Shown: piece after piece, positions 61,401 through 64,000 of the stretch
How positions within the stretch are numbered: position 1 is the first letter of the stretch
How the letters are laid out: each line of letters starts with the position of its first letter
Source: Adlercreutzia equolifaciens DSM 19450
Lineage (GTDB): Bacteria; Actinomycetota; Coriobacteriia; Coriobacteriales; Eggerthellaceae
Length of the DNA stretch: 64,000 bases
Assembly: GCF_000478885.1 (NCBI RefSeq)
Contig: NC_022567.1
Location: forward strand, 124,001-188,000
Direction of reading: 5' to 3'
Position numbers and translations under genes: made by a program
Notes under the pieces: generated by a model
Databases searched by the model: none
The model's input: only the letters and a program-made list of their open reading frames with translations
Told to the model about the DNA's origin: nothing

Positions 61401-64000
61401 TCAAGAACTTGAAGAGCTCCGACTACCGCACCGTCACGGTGGGCGAGGGCGATGCTGCCACAGAGAAGACCATCCACGTCATCTATGGCTACCGCGTGCG
61501 CCTGACCGACGAGAGGTTCCGCAGCCGCAACCTCTTGGCCGCCAACTACCAGGTGGCCGACAGGGCGGCGACCTATGCCAACGACTCCGACCTGGTGTAC
61601 CTCACCGGCGAGCTGATGGCCGTCGACGACCACGGCAAGCCGGCCGAGTTCGCCGTGCTGCTGAACGTGGCGGACGAGCCGGCCAGCGAGACTGACGGCG
61701 GCTATGTGGCCAGCGATCTGAACACCGTGGACAACGCCGAAGCGGGCACGAAGGTCTCTGTGGCTTCCCAGCCCTCGAACCTCGTTACCGCGAAGAACTC
61801 CAACAACACCAACCAAGACGAGAACGACCGCTACAACCGCGTGCCCACCCGCGTGGTGCCCACCTTCGACTTCACCTATGTCGACAGCGCCGGTGCCGCT
61901 CAGACCCAGGCCGGCAAGCTCGCCCGCTACGGCAAGAACAAGCCGGCCGAGGACGGCGAGGTGGAGGTCGACCAGTGGCCGACGACGCTTACCTACGACT
62001 TGGCCAAGGGCGCGAGCCGCGCGAACAACGACGCGGGTCTCATGGAAATCCCGCGCTCGAAGATCTCCGGCTACCTGTTCCACGATGCGAACTACAACGG
62101 CGTCTTCGACGCCAACGACGCCTCCTTCACGGTGGACGGCACCACCTATACCGAACGTGGCATCAACGGCAAGACCGTCACGCTGAAGACCTGGTACTTC
62201 GTGCCCGGTGCGCACAGCATCGAAGGCGAGACTACCCGCACCGTCGATGGCGGCGTTTGGGTGCTGGCCGACAACACGCCGGTCGCCGATGCCGGCGACG
62301 AGGCGGGCGAGGAAGAGACGGCCGAGGTTGCGGAGCTGCTCCAGGCGCTCGTGGCCTCGGTGTTCTCCGTGGCGCCCACGGCTCCGGCGACGCAGCCGGT
62401 GGTGGTGACCACCACTTCCGCCCACAACGCCGCCACCAACCGCGACGGCTACTACGAATTCGCGAACCTGCCCATCTACATCGCCGTGGAAGGCACCGAG
62501 TACCTGGCCGGCTACACCGTCGAGGTTGCCGGCGGCACGGCCGACGATGCCCTGAACTTCCCGGTCACCATGGCCGAGAAGAATCCGGCCGCCGCCGATG
62601 ACAACTCGGTGGCCCGCACCATCGGCCACGAGCTGGCGAGTACGGAAGTGGCCTACATCGAGGGCAAGACCGACGCCTCCGGCGTGGTGACCGGCAAGGA
62701 TGCGGCGGCGGGCAAGATTGCCGCGGCCAGCGAAGTGAATGCCTATGCCACGACCAACTACCCGCTGCTTTGGCACAACCTCACCGGCCAGGCTGTCATG
62801 GACGGCACCTTCAACGCCGCTTCCGGTGCCGCTGACGAGGCTGCTGCCTCCCTGGTGGCCGGCGGTACCGTGCGCAACACGTCCAACTCCACGCTGGACG
62901 GCATGATCGTGCTGGCGGGCAACACCACGGCCTACACCCAAGACGACAACTATAAGGTAGTGCAGACGCGCGCTACCGGCGAGGGCGCCACGACGACGGT
63001 GGCCTTCGACATGGCCACGGCGCGCGACGAGACCGAGCTGTCGGGTGGCTTCGGCTACTTCGGCACCACCGAGATCTCCGGCACCGTGTTCAACGACGAC
63101 AACTTCGACGGCCAGCTGGACGACACCGATGCTCCCGAGGCGAACCAGGAAGTGCGCCTGACCCAGTGGTTCTACCTGGATGGCAAGACGGACGCCAGCG
63201 AAAAGGGCGCTGTCGTGACGAAGGACGGCAAGCAGTACTTCGTCTCGGCCGAGGTGACGAACAACAAGGGCGAGCAGCTGCGCGCCTCCTATGAGTACGA
63301 GAACACCGGCATTCACGACATGGAGCTGGTGGAGAAAGACGGCAAGGTCGTCGGCGCCTGGATCCGCAACAAGAGCTTCGGCGAGCCCGTTTACGAGGAC
63401 GTGACGGTCGAGGTGCCCGGCGTTGACGGCGCCGAGCCCACGACGACCATCGAGCACCGCTTCGTGGGTTATGTCGGCTACCAGACGATGACGACGGGCG
63501 CCGATGGCACCTACCGCTTCGGCGACCTGCTGTCCTTCGTGCAGTTCGACGGCGGCGGCGCGCCGACGCTCTCCGGCGACGGCAACGCCACCGACGACGT
63601 GCTTGCCTTGGCGGGCTACCGGGTGACGCTGCCCGAGGTGGCCGACGGCAAGGTGCTCGCGGTGTACCACGCGACGACGGGCGACCCCGCCGCGTCGGTG
63701 GGCACGACGGTCGACTCCGACGCCAAACGCGACGTGCTGCGCTCGGTGACCGACGCGTTCGGTTACGACCAGCTCGTTGTGACGGCCTATCCGCAGTTTG
63801 TCGCCGACGGCGAGCAGGCCGACGGCTCCTTCGCCGAGGACACCGGCTTCATCGTCACGGCCTTGAAGGACAACGACAGCTTCTATCAGAACGCGGGCAA
63901 CGTCGGCGGCGTTTCCTACGACGTGGCCGGCCGCACCCCGGCGCGCGCCCATGTGAACACGGGTCTTTACCGTGCGCCCACCTCCGAGATCGAAGGTATC
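2..64000 (+). CDS. Giant modular surface protein, adhesin-like; both ends outside the window
   Basis: The frame beginning at base 2 stays open to base 64000, giving 21,333 codons and no start, stop or frame change. The protein sense is consistent throughout: each repeat family keeps its motifs in this one frame at both ends of the window. It is rich in Thr, Ala, Asp, Gly and Tyr, poor in Cys and Lys, and almost wholly beta-rich, as in secreted Gram-positive stalk proteins. In order it holds an acidic linker, N-modules (about residues 1479-7266), PASTA arrays (about 7724-8228 and 11644-11918), a lone PASTA unit near 12825, and SdrD_B-type modules (about 14501 to the end). No signal peptide, LPxTG sorting motif or catalytic domain is visible. 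A cell-surface adhesin or fibre role is inferred from the domains. The exact ligand is unknown. Predicted size within the window is about 2.2-2.3 MDa. Confidence 0.95.
1421..1606 (+). other. Acidic Glu/Pro/Thr/Asp linker
   Basis: Sixty-two residues made almost only of Glu, Pro, Thr, Asp, Ala and Ser, with short echoes such as 'EPEPEP' and 'TDEPTDEP'. Linkers like this are disordered and flexible and often separate an N-terminal region from a stalk in Gram-positive surface proteins. The underlying DNA is a run of imperfect gag/ccg/gat codons and could vary in length between strains. Confidence 0.85.
1607..3181 (+). other. Beta-rich segment after the acidic linker, fold not recognised
   Basis: Residues about 536-1060. 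Aromatic beta-strand text such as 'EITLKIPYFV' and 'YMVYRVTTKN' suggests a beta-sandwich domain or two. Between about 2190 and 2760 the DNA is visibly more AT-rich than its surroundings, with codons such as aat, ttt, caa, aaa and tca, yet the frame is unbroken. That part may be a module acquired by recombination. The segment leads into a diverged N-module. Confidence 0.5.
1730..1789 (+). other. Short Ala/Met/Leu hydrophobic stretch at a segment junction
   Basis: Twenty residues beginning 'SLMAAPMSVAL', with no charged residue. It resembles a hydrophobic segment, but it lies inside a presumed extracellular stalk and is only marginally long enough to cross a membrane. Two comparable stretches containing 'APM' occur at other segment junctions (24770-24838 and 34868-34890). 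Confidence 0.45.
3182..4435 (+). repeat. Diverged N-module with an inserted helix
   Basis: It opens with 'GVLIYDTTNWTDAEYNDL', which matches the 'GNLxIPxxxWxxGYL' opening of later N-modules. It closes with 'FFRLQNIELYIKKSAI', matching the 'GFxT-x5-S' end motif. A charged helix, probably a short coiled coil, follows at 3890-3970 (IEEAKAAAQKAREDYDEA). Longer than the usual unit of about 750 bases, it appears to be an old, decorated copy. Confidence 0.55.
4436..5032 (+). repeat. N-module M0
   Basis: Opens with 'GNLLIPRESYTNNA', a variant in which the usual Trp is Tyr. The core 'GAGFRWQIGN' starts near 4696 and the end motif 'SIGISKNVLRNG' near 4810. It is the first clear member of the tandem array and somewhat shorter than the others. 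Confidence 0.65.
5033..5749 (+). repeat. N-module M1
   Basis: Opens 'GDYIIDPRAWNQGIL'; core 'GSGFRLMVTNDS' near 5398; end motif 'TFITESLALSPGLF' near 5576. The family's Y-G pair in the third strand is 'EVNG' here, so this copy is diverged. It directly follows M0 with no spacer. Confidence 0.7.
5750..6478 (+). repeat. N-module M2
   Basis: Opens 'GFVIVDRAAWNGGYL'; 'YVDVYG' third strand near 5885; core 'GSGWRVTLQN' near 6161; end 'NFQTDTLVISKAAF' near 6272. All family landmarks are present in the usual order and spacing. Confidence 0.75.
6479..7327 (+). repeat. N-module M3
   Basis: Opens 'GVTVVNDQIHIDKTVWNSG'; 'AFVELYG' near 6600; core 'GSGYRVNLRN' near 6872; end 'DFHTEKLYFSRELF' near 7004. 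The 'NYGAEFTI' after the core resembles the Z type of the later cycle ('DGATFTLG'). Confidence 0.75.
7328..8041 (+). repeat. N-module M4, Z-like
   Basis: Opens 'GVVVDESAWNGGYL'; 'AFVEFYGTGDNRNIN' near 7452; core 'NAGFRAIVTNNS' near 7733; then 'GAKLTLGDLEPG' and 'LGFHTTKMLLSAALL'. The 'GTG', 'TLGxLxP' and 'LGFHTT' landmarks are those of the Z type, so the X-Y-Z cycle probably starts just after this copy. Confidence 0.75.
8042..8788 (+). repeat. N-module X1
   Basis: First X-type unit: 'LSLETLL' lead, opening 'GNVVIPSSVWEDGDL', 'IDLYGYTNDSPNVN' near 8195, core 'GAGYRIKLSNSG' near 8528 and end 'GFQTREITVSHELV'. X units are told apart by 'GYTxDSPNVN' and by 'GDL' in the opening. This copy lacks the Cys-x2-His-Gly motif found in X2-X4. 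Confidence 0.8.
8789..9817 (+). repeat. N-module Y1 with EF-hand-like site and acidic linker
   Basis: Opens 'GDYVLDYTVWSG'; 'AFVDLYGFVDD' near 9006; core 'GAGFRFMLTNNT' near 9329. A loop at 9422-9451 reads 'DINGDGLAEH', a DxNxDG-type calcium site, just before 'GFDTSHVVVSKGFF'. The unit ends in a low-complexity Gly/Glu/Ala/Thr linker (about 9644-9817) coded by imperfect tandem DNA repeats. Confidence 0.8.
9644..9817 (+). repeat. Low-complexity Gly-Glu-Ala-Thr linker, imperfect tandem DNA repeat
   Basis: Fifty-eight residues dominated by 'GATEGAGEG'-like repeats. The DNA repeats blocks such as gctaccgaggg and gtgctggcga, so slippage or recombination could change the linker length in frame. It separates modules Y1 and Z1. 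Confidence 0.8.
9818..11173 (+). repeat. N-module Z1 carrying J-module 1
   Basis: Lead 'SGQPIDSSMLYVD', opening 'GNLVITKEVWGNNYF', 'AFVELYGVGTWRIV' near 9993. The J beta-sandwich is inserted at 10340-10681, after which the core 'YAGYRAIISNDS' (near 10757) and 'IGFHATGVFVSAKLL' continue. The unit is thus a Z module interrupted by a foreign domain without loss of frame. Confidence 0.8.
10340..10681 (+). other. J-module 1, beta-sandwich
   Basis: 114 residues. Landmarks are an initial Trp ('GWSRGEWNL'), 'LTFEYQTSTEANYDFL', 'SWRRYNISLPQGTYTL', 'FRYHKDGS', 'GGSDTVKVRNI'. This order (F-x-Y, Y-D-x-L, W-x-x-Y, G-x-Y/H-T, Y-x-KDGS, GSD, VRNI) is like the jelly-roll or MAM-like domains of bacterial surface proteins. 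Three more copies occur in the window. It probably binds ligand or sugar, but no ligand can be read from the sequence. Confidence 0.65.
11459..11899 (+). other. Cys/His-rich insert, possible zinc or disulfide domain
   Basis: In about 147 residues there are 'YCPTHG' (11459), 'CNC' (11603-11611), 'CDDGNSH' (11714), 'CGNHGY' (11825), 'YC' (11870) and 'HCGG' (11894). Cys is otherwise very rare in this protein. The C-x2-H pairs look like metal ligands (zinc knuckle-like) or a disulfide-bonded loop. The same 'C-x2-HG' text returns in X3 and X4. Function is inference. Confidence 0.6.
12272..12640 (+). other. J-module 2, beta-sandwich
   Basis: 123 residues with 'WSQSGETFTAG', 'FRFEYTADDRSDYDYL', 'GTHTVTLRYYKSG' and 'AGSDTVSVRNV'. 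It matches J-module 1 in order of landmarks. The 'KDGS' is 'KSGR' and the loop before 'GSD' is longer and Tyr-rich. It lies inside module X2. Confidence 0.65.
13100..13999 (+). repeat. N-module Y2
   Basis: Opens 'GNLVIPYTMWEQGYL'; 'AYADLHGYMNT' near 13246; core 'GSGYRFILNNSG' near 13670. The EF-hand-like loop at 13775-13801 is 'DHDADDVNE', weaker than in Y1 and Y3 because Gly is replaced by Asp. End motif 'GFEANYVVLSNKLF'. Confidence 0.75.
14000..14839 (+). repeat. N-module Z2
   Basis: Opens 'GNVLIAKKAWGDNYL'; 'IFIEYWGAGTHRMVN' near 14135; core 'GAGYRARLTNSSNYAL' near 14546; 'TFTLGTINPRT', 'LGFHTTALMLSSRLV'. All Z landmarks are present and no domain is inserted. This is a good reference copy for the Z type. 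Confidence 0.8.
14840..15703 (+). repeat. N-module X3
   Basis: Opens 'GNVVILESMWLYGDV'; 'VDLYGYTTDSPNVN' near 15020; then the Cys/His motif 'YCSNHGWNAGC' at 15104-15136; core 'HSGYRYRVTNTG' near 15473; end 'GFETEKITISKGLL'. It shares the Cys-x2-His-Gly site with X2 and X4 at the same place, after the PNVN loop. Confidence 0.8.
15704..16672 (+). repeat. N-module Y3
   Basis: Opens 'GNLVVPASAWNNGYL'; 'AYVDVFGATT' near 15862; core 'GSGYRFTMANNT' near 16289. A canonical EF-hand-like loop 'DYDGDGVAE' lies at 16379-16405 just before 'GFTTDYVVVSKGLI'. Two Cys occur in the third-strand region near 15920-16042. Confidence 0.8.
16673..17551 (+). repeat. N-module Z3
   Basis: Lead 'NGQPITSDMVFMD' parallels Z1's 'SGQPIDSSMLYVD'. 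Opening 'GNLLVAKSVW', 'AFVELWGTGTHRMVD' near 16865, core 'TVGYRARVTNASNYAM' near 17273, 'KITLGTLNPQT', 'VGFHTSTATLTKSIF'. Very close to Z2 in its landmarks. Confidence 0.8.
17552..18670 (+). repeat. N-module X4
   Basis: Opens 'GNVALDDSLWLGSDL'; 'IDLFGYANDSPN' near 17783; Cys/His motif 'YCSNHGFDPTCGG' at 17852-17890; core 'GAGYRFHYTNEQ' near 18191; end 'SYDARFVSLSKGLM'. A Glu/Asp-rich tail (about 18530-18640) precedes Y4. Confidence 0.75.
18671..19540 (+). repeat. N-module Y4
   Basis: Opens 'GNFVLPRALWKSGYL'; 'ATVDVLGDVDV' near 18858; core 'DAGYRFTLSNPT' near 19118; end 'GFDTDTLYLSPALV'. Here the calcium-type loop 'DADGDGVTD' (19412-19438) comes after, not before, the end motif and is followed by a second 'DADGND', so the site has moved relative to Y1-Y3. 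Confidence 0.75.
19541..20416 (+). repeat. N-module Z4, diverged
   Basis: Opens 'GSISIPSTAWDGDNYYL'; 'PFVEFFGAPTR' near 19745; core reduced to 'RVWYSYIFENT' near 20138; end 'FYAHTFELDGF'. The core Gly-Tyr-Arg has been lost and the Z-type 'LGxHTT' is not clear. It closes the regular X-Y-Z region. Confidence 0.65.
20417..21286 (+). repeat. Degenerate N-module M17
   Basis: Only some landmarks remain: 'GTLVVDLTEAG' in place of the usual opening, 'RLFGEVQTHG' for the Y-G strand, 'GTGYAFTNRA' for the core (near 20950), and 'GFKTQVLDFSSQLLLAG' at the end. It may mark the border between the regular array and the middle of the protein. Confidence 0.55.
21287..21799 (+). repeat. Short degenerate N-module M18
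   Basis: About 170 residues with 'WRVTLASNSA' and 'YVTSVQLQYHSLEPFW' but no full core. A lone Cys in 'SGCVISGGHQ' (near 21506) and one in 'NNCAAL' (near 21665) stand out. It leads directly into J-module 3. Confidence 0.45.
21800..22141 (+). other. J-module 3, beta-sandwich
   Basis: 114 residues, the same length as J-module 1. Landmarks: initial 'YWHNSNASSIW', 'VTFEVYASTEGYYDKL', 'GRWSGS', 'AAGSHNIIFAYVKDGS', 'RGSDMVGVRNI'. It lies between a degenerate N-module and the segment before PASTA array 1. Confidence 0.65.
22142..23170 (+). other. Beta-rich segment with an N-module remnant before the PASTA array
   Basis: The second half (from about 22784) opens 'GNFTLPESIWYNEGI' and ends 'DSSRVFVSKMYFDTV', a recognisable N-module frame. 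The first half has 'WTGFHPVSFLIDEAYL', a matching end motif without its opening. It is followed directly by PASTA-like repeats. Confidence 0.55.
23171..24685 (+). repeat. PASTA-like array 1, six units
   Basis: Six consecutive units (about 23171-23515, 23516-23779, 23780-23983, 23984-24241, 24242-24466, 24467-24685), each 67-115 residues. Each ends in a strand such as 'IVISRG', 'IITVSDG', 'DLTVSKG' or 'YLILSKG', the typical PASTA closing 'LTVSxG'. Before it come an A-x2-L helix ('TVDEVRTLIAAADF', 'TPEEAKAALEA') and a 'G-x-V' turn ('EGKVISVRE', 'AGTVLAITRV'). Family knowledge: PASTA domains (PF03793) occur in class B penicillin-binding proteins and Stk-type kinases and can bind peptidoglycan fragments. 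Here they sit inside a stalk, with no transpeptidase or kinase in view. The first two units are expanded and weaker. Confidence 0.75.
24686..24844 (+). other. Gln/Ala linker followed by a hydrophobic stretch
   Basis: After the last PASTA unit comes 'EDEVAAQAEQNQAQAQ', then an uncharged run of about 23 residues (24770-24838) starting 'MLMAPMAASGAAL' and ending 'AYAMTS'. The run looks like the core of a signal peptide with an A-x-A site, or a short membrane segment, yet it is 8,000 residues into the visible protein. It may be a fossil of an ancestral gene fusion, or only an Ala-rich linker. Confidence 0.5.
24845..28170 (+). other. Middle segment 1: beta-rich, with His-rich and Tyr/Trp-rich patches
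   Basis: Begins 'DSAYYDATTG', echoed by 'SSSYYAIYDTD' after PASTA array 2. It contains N-module-like ends ('LGFDAYYVKIHQQALP' near 25400, 'FGFLATGLQFKSQ' near 26561), a His-rich loop (26102-26164, with 'HHTHP') and a strongly aromatic patch (27557-27613, ten Tyr/Trp of 19 residues). No further family could be named. There is no sign of frame disturbance. Confidence 0.5.
28171..31789 (+). other. Middle segment 2: beta-rich, with a Cys cluster
   Basis: Starts with 'FGIFRMQNLYIPESIAKSA', which matches the end motif of the diverged unit near 3868 ('FFRLQNIELYIKKSAI'). A five-Cys cluster follows (28286-28351). Later parts read like the DUF11-type fold ('AGDYLEYTLEIRNEP' near 29453, 'LYLHVTNMKNTTWHTG' near 30701), which forms beta-sandwich spacers in surface proteins. 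Assignment is by pattern only. Confidence 0.5.
28286..28351 (+). other. Five-cysteine cluster, possible metal site
   Basis: Cys codons at 28286, 28322, 28334, 28340 and 28349 give C-x11-C-x3-C-x-C-x2-C, with a His at 28319 just before the second Cys. Such spacing suits a metal site or a small disulfide knot. In a protein this poor in Cys the cluster is unlikely to be chance. Ligand and fold are unknown. Confidence 0.6.
31790..32158 (+). other. J-module 4, beta-sandwich
   Basis: 123 residues, the same length as J-module 2. Landmarks: 'AWSYDAGSGEYRSG', 'FSFDYYYYSESYSYDYL', 'EPGDYTVTFNYQKDGS', 'AKLRNISVG'. The usual 'GSD' is changed to 'GDLD'. Codons in the Tyr-rich part (tat, tct, gat) are more AT-rich than in flanking DNA. 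Confidence 0.65.
32159..34930 (+). other. Middle segment 3: beta-rich, ending in an Ala/Gly linker
   Basis: Beta-rich text with 'GDTLEIWFPVRA' (near 32912) and 'YNDEFTARLTAYNYGD' (near 33839), typical of DUF11/CARDB-like spacers. From about 34560 to 34930 it changes to an Ala/Gly/Asp-rich linker with a small hydrophobic run 'GGGAVAAMAAVL' and a 'VVAPMSAEPAAQ' (34865-34900) that recalls the linker before segment 1. PASTA array 2 follows at once. Confidence 0.5.
34931..35755 (+). repeat. PASTA array 2, four units
   Basis: Units at 34931-35125, 35126-35323, 35324-35503 and 35504-35755 (65, 66, 60 and 84 residues). Unit 3 is the cleanest: 'LTPDEAAAALANEGLAV' helix and turn, 'AAGTIMDI', then 'HEVTITVSAG'. 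Units 1, 2 and 4 show the same helix ('MTPDDAQAALEARGFEV', 'PDVVSKALEDAGYVV') and closing strands 'VEIVYSTG', 'VQITVSSG' and 'VQLTICVG'. Length and motif order fit PASTA (PF03793), a family known for peptidoglycan contact. Role here is inferred as an internal cell-wall contact or elongated spacer. Confidence 0.85.
35756..38473 (+). other. Middle segment 4: beta-rich region after PASTA array 2
   Basis: Opens with a Pro/Glu/Ser linker and 'SSSYYAIYDTD', echoing the start of segment 1 after PASTA array 1. So 'PASTA array then SxYY domain' is itself repeated. Later 'WKQKNFKVTYTYEQV' and 'TEYRYVVRIESTADG' suggest spacer beta-sandwiches. I recognise no specific family. Confidence 0.45.
38474..38674 (+). 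repeat. Lone PASTA-like unit
   Basis: 67 residues: 'SVADAKQGIADAFGEHY' helix, 'PVGTILSIEVVE' turn and strand, and 'VWVEIVSSRG' closing strand, the same order and length as in PASTA array 2. A third 'PASTA then YY-rich domain' junction follows ('YHFQKTYYNSGL'). Confidence 0.7.
38675..43501 (+). other. Middle segment 5: beta-sandwich spacers before the SdrD_B region
   Basis: Starts with 'TYHFQKTYYNSGLVDTY'. DUF11-like text occurs at about 42548-42925 ('VPEGGTYSYTVKLNNPN'), typical of extracellular spacer domains. A loop with 'DHDKDGDYTD' (near 40048) looks like a calcium site, and a Gly/Thr/Ser linker lies at about 41338-41430. Two stretches with more AT-rich codons stand out, at about 41800-41960 and 42929-43180. 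Confidence 0.5.
42929..43180 (+). other. Helical insert with atypical codons
   Basis: Eighty-four residues predicted to be mainly alpha-helical, with text such as 'DELLWLFDMYDEEKHSYL' and 'YALIELNEMKAYLNAH', set between beta-sandwich domains. Its codons include cta (42941), tta (42983) and tca (43061), which are absent from the 6,650 codons of 21950-41899 and the 4,244 codons of 43628-56359. The frame is preserved on both sides. It looks like an insertion from another source or a region under different selection. Function unknown. Confidence 0.6.
43502..44371 (+). other. SdrD_B-type domain S1, with a long insertion
   Basis: Opens 'GYIGDYVWLDKNWDGEMND', the SdrD_B (PF17210) start 'IGDxVWxDxNxDG' with its calcium-binding Asp residues. 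A second calcium-type loop 'DDLDYDGVSDDDPGINGV' lies near 43889, and the domain ends 'YMFSNLKPGNYRLRF', the typical 'YxFxNLxPGxY' motif. It marks the change from the irregular middle to the SdrD_B region. Confidence 0.8.
44372..45262 (+). other. Beta-rich segment between SdrD_B domains S1 and S2
   Basis: About 297 residues. It ends with 'GFFRFRLKPGRTYIIKC' near 44978, like the closing 'F-x-L-KPGxxY' strand of SdrD_B, so it may be a degenerate copy that has lost its calcium loop. No other family is recognised. Confidence 0.45.
45263..46069 (+). other. SdrD_B-type domain S2
   Basis: Opens 'GYIGDTVFNDENYNGVREE', a canonical calcium loop, then 'VKLEQWYYGP', which introduces the 'QWYY' signature of the later A, C and D modules, and 'GTYLFRDVKTYV'. 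It ends with 'DSDSDLSAKPV', the Asp-Ser-Asp turn of the family. S2 is the likely ancestor type of the super-repeat. Confidence 0.8.
46070..46399 (+). other. DUF11-like beta-sandwich
   Basis: Text 'GDVVQVTYTTTYRNETD' and 'LPGEEATVKVTYQYQV' has the DUF11 (PF01345) order: 'GdxVtYtxxxxN', a central 'DxxPdad', and a closing strand after 'LxPGex'. DUF11 domains are extracellular spacers in many bacterial surface proteins. Confidence 0.6.
46484..46606 (+). other. Charged helical linker
   Basis: Forty-one residues such as 'DERVHLNELLEKKFEDD', rich in Glu, Lys and Leu, with heptad-like spacing for about four turns. A short coiled coil or helical hinge between the DUF11-like domain and the degenerate D0 unit. 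Confidence 0.5.
46931..47398 (+). repeat. Degenerate D-type module D0 with a helical insert
   Basis: Opens 'DVFGFVYVDLDANMQINP', matching the D-module start with a weakened calcium loop. It ends 'LYNWDIGLVSVPRSSITG', matching the D-module end 'GGDAGLVSVPR'. The middle is replaced by a charged helix (47132-47301, 'YEQKLAIYNDLNDRY'). It is the broken first member of the A-B-C-D array. Confidence 0.65.
47399..48871 (+). repeat. Module A1
   Basis: Starts 'SSITGRVWDD'; the calcium loop is displaced by a Pro/Val/Glu insert and resumes at 'YNGIQDEGEPGL'; 'VRLTQWYYLPL'; 'YAFDNLPAAY' near 48212; A-type 'YLASYRVEV' and 'WLLTRLH'; tail 'HSGHIILA' near 48530. It is the longest A copy (1473 bases). Confidence 0.8.
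48872..49990 (+). repeat. Module B1
   Basis: Starts 'QKITGVVFNDVDNNGMNG'; B-type 'QLTLERYF' where other types have 'QW'; an Asp/Glu-rich stretch near 49215-49345; 'YVFDNLKSQGW'; 'FGYRVRVTDADWWNRYWG'; 'DSDLIHRDGYLM'; 'YTVLLNVV'; ends 'DRAGNDAGL'. B modules are defined by 'LERY' and 'YRVRVTD'. Confidence 0.8.
49991..51112 (+). repeat. Module C1
   Basis: Starts 'QIAGRVFHDVDYDGLYD'; 'KKVILKQWYF'; 'WIQNTNFGNDGYTVAGES'; 'YLFDRLPARYVE'; 'EYLAGYTLEV'; 'NYPVRWNE'; 'ATLDGKIILAA'; ends 'RMNAGFGEYGF'. A 180-base block (50156-50335) is about 95% identical to the one in C3, far closer than to C2 or C4. Confidence 0.85.
51113..52123 (+). repeat. Module D1
   Basis: Starts 'TTISGKIWQDQNFDGILN'; 'LHITQWFWV'; 'YRFDQLPSFVYVQ'; 'MTGYRLTLDEVNPVY'; 'DSDLAT'; 'VVEEFFDSSFEA'; 'RTDGYVIVAA'; 'YDVPRPLF'; ends 'GQVGLVKIPRTS'. 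D modules are defined by 'LPSFVYV', 'EEFFD' and 'YDVPRP'. Confidence 0.85.
52124..53278 (+). repeat. Module A2
   Basis: Starts 'TSLTGRVWDDTGI'; calcium loop completed by 'YNGVQDKGEAGL' after a short insert; 'VYLTQWYWVP'; 'WLVENLPTVYV'; 'YFLAAYRAEL'; 'WMLTRYHH'; 'NDGQIILAQV'; ends 'AGDVGEVRAPLQ'. Confidence 0.85.
53279..54184 (+). repeat. Module B2
   Basis: Starts 'QTISGVVWADEDNNGVRDE', a full calcium loop; 'ISIALERYALV'; 'FAFGNLPSHRF'; 'YGYRARVIDRSFRDRSLG'; 'DSDLIYEDGYLM'; 'YAVLLNVVTEESP'; ends 'RSGNDAGMREP'. Confidence 0.85.
54185..55207 (+). repeat. Module C2
   Basis: Starts 'SELSGLVFNDANYNGLYDE'; 'KRVILKQWYYVP'; 'WVQNTDFGNDYCTLAA' with an unusual Cys; 'YLFNNLPSRYVK'; 'EYLAGYTIEI'; 'NYPVRWNE'; 'ATLDGKIILAA'; 'REETRGTGDA'; ends 'RLNAGFGPFG'. 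Confidence 0.85.
55208..55981 (+). repeat. Module D2
   Basis: Starts 'TTVSGTLWEDANFDGIKN'; 'LTITQWYLDD'; 'YSFAHLPSFVYVE'; 'MTSYRLALSEVAPSF'; 'DSDAIRT'; 'REEFFDGV'; 'RTDGYVLVSD'; 'YDVPDPM'; ends 'GGDAGLVSVPR'. The shortest D copy (774 bases), near the minimum for the type. Confidence 0.85.
55982..57040 (+). repeat. Module A3
   Basis: Starts 'AAITGKLWNDSFKG'; 'YNGIQDEGEPGL'; 'VFVTQWYYDA'; 'YHFANLPTAYV'; 'YYLAAYRIEV'; 'WLLTRYH'; 'NDGQVILAG'; ends 'GGDMGEVQAPVQ'. A single cta codon at 56360 is the only TTA/CTA/TCA codon after 43625 up to this point. Confidence 0.85.
57041..57841 (+). repeat. Module B3
   Basis: Starts 'QTITGRLWFDDDNDGLLTE'; 'QVTLERYYAI'; 'FTFPNLKTQEW'; 'YAYKVRVTDQRWWDRYFG', close to B1; 'DSDLVYENGYLM'; 'YDVLLQRA'; ends 'LHNDGGLRMP', where the usual 'NDAG' is changed to 'NDGG'. 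Confidence 0.85.
57842..58885 (+). repeat. Module C3
   Basis: Starts 'QSIAGLLWRDADDAFN' with a disrupted first calcium loop, restored by 'YNGLRDEGEPGL'; 'KRVILKQWYWAP'; 'WIQNTNFGNDGYTVAAES'; 'YLFDALPTRYV'; 'EYLAGYTVEV'; 'HTLDGRIVLAG'; ends 'LDGGFGAF'. The block 58031-58210 is nearly identical in DNA to C1's 50156-50335. Confidence 0.85.
58886..60019 (+). repeat. Module D3
   Basis: Starts 'GHVTGFVFQDKNVDGFYN'; 'MQIHQWFFVPD'; 'YTFEELAPYVSV'; 'MTGYRVTMDEVEPDF'; 'DSDAVRG'; 'RRDGYAIVSA'; 'YDVPRVT'; ends 'GGDAGLVEIL'. The longest D copy, with an Ala/Asp-rich stretch near 59340-59400. Confidence 0.85.
60020..61072 (+). repeat. Module A4
   Basis: Starts 'SSIAGRVWDDSANYDGLQ', then 'EMRITQWLYV'; 'YVFDKLPTVAIV'; 'FYLAAYRVEI'; 'WLLTRHR'; the 'DSD' turn near 60790; 'GGHIVAQ' replaces 'NDGQIILA'; ends 'GGDVGQVRPP'. 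Confidence 0.85.
61073..62056 (+). repeat. Module B4
   Basis: Starts 'ESISGQVWVDDNNNGIQD'; 'KVSLERYYLDV'; 'YEFKNLKSSDY'; 'YGYRVRLTDERFRSRNL'; 'DSDLVYLTGELM'; 'FAVLLNVADEP'; ends 'RANNDAGLMEIPR'. Confidence 0.85.
62057..63067 (+). repeat. Module C4
   Basis: Starts 'SKISGYLFHDANYNGVFD'; 'KTVTLKTWYFVP', where the usual 'QW' is 'TW'; 'YEFANLPIYIAV'; 'EYLAGYTVEV'; 'NYPLLWHN' for 'NYPVRWNE'; 'STLDGMIVLAG'; ends 'LSGGFGYFG'. The most diverged C copy. Confidence 0.85.
63068..63982 (+). repeat. Module D4
   Basis: Starts 'TEISGTVFNDDNFDGQLD'; 'VRLTQWFYLD'; 'YRFGDLLSFVQF'; 'LAGYRVTLPEV'; 'DSDAKRD'; 'DTGFIVTA' in place of 'TDGYVIVA'; 'YDVAGRTPA'; ends 'NTGLYRAP'. A lysine-rich insert (near 63200-63400) is specific to this copy. 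Confidence 0.85.
63983..64000 (+). repeat. Start of module A5, cut by the window end
   Basis: The last six codons 'SEIEGI' fall where A modules begin ('SSITGR', 'TSLTGR', 'SSIAGR'), directly after the D4 end motif. The super-repeat therefore very probably continues outside the window. Confidence 0.65.

Noticed and set aside
47399..63982. Tandem repeat as a possible CRISPR array or satellite DNA
   Set aside because: The units are 0.8-1.5 kb, diverged in DNA and conserved in protein motifs, so selection acts on the protein; there are no short identical repeats with unique spacers.
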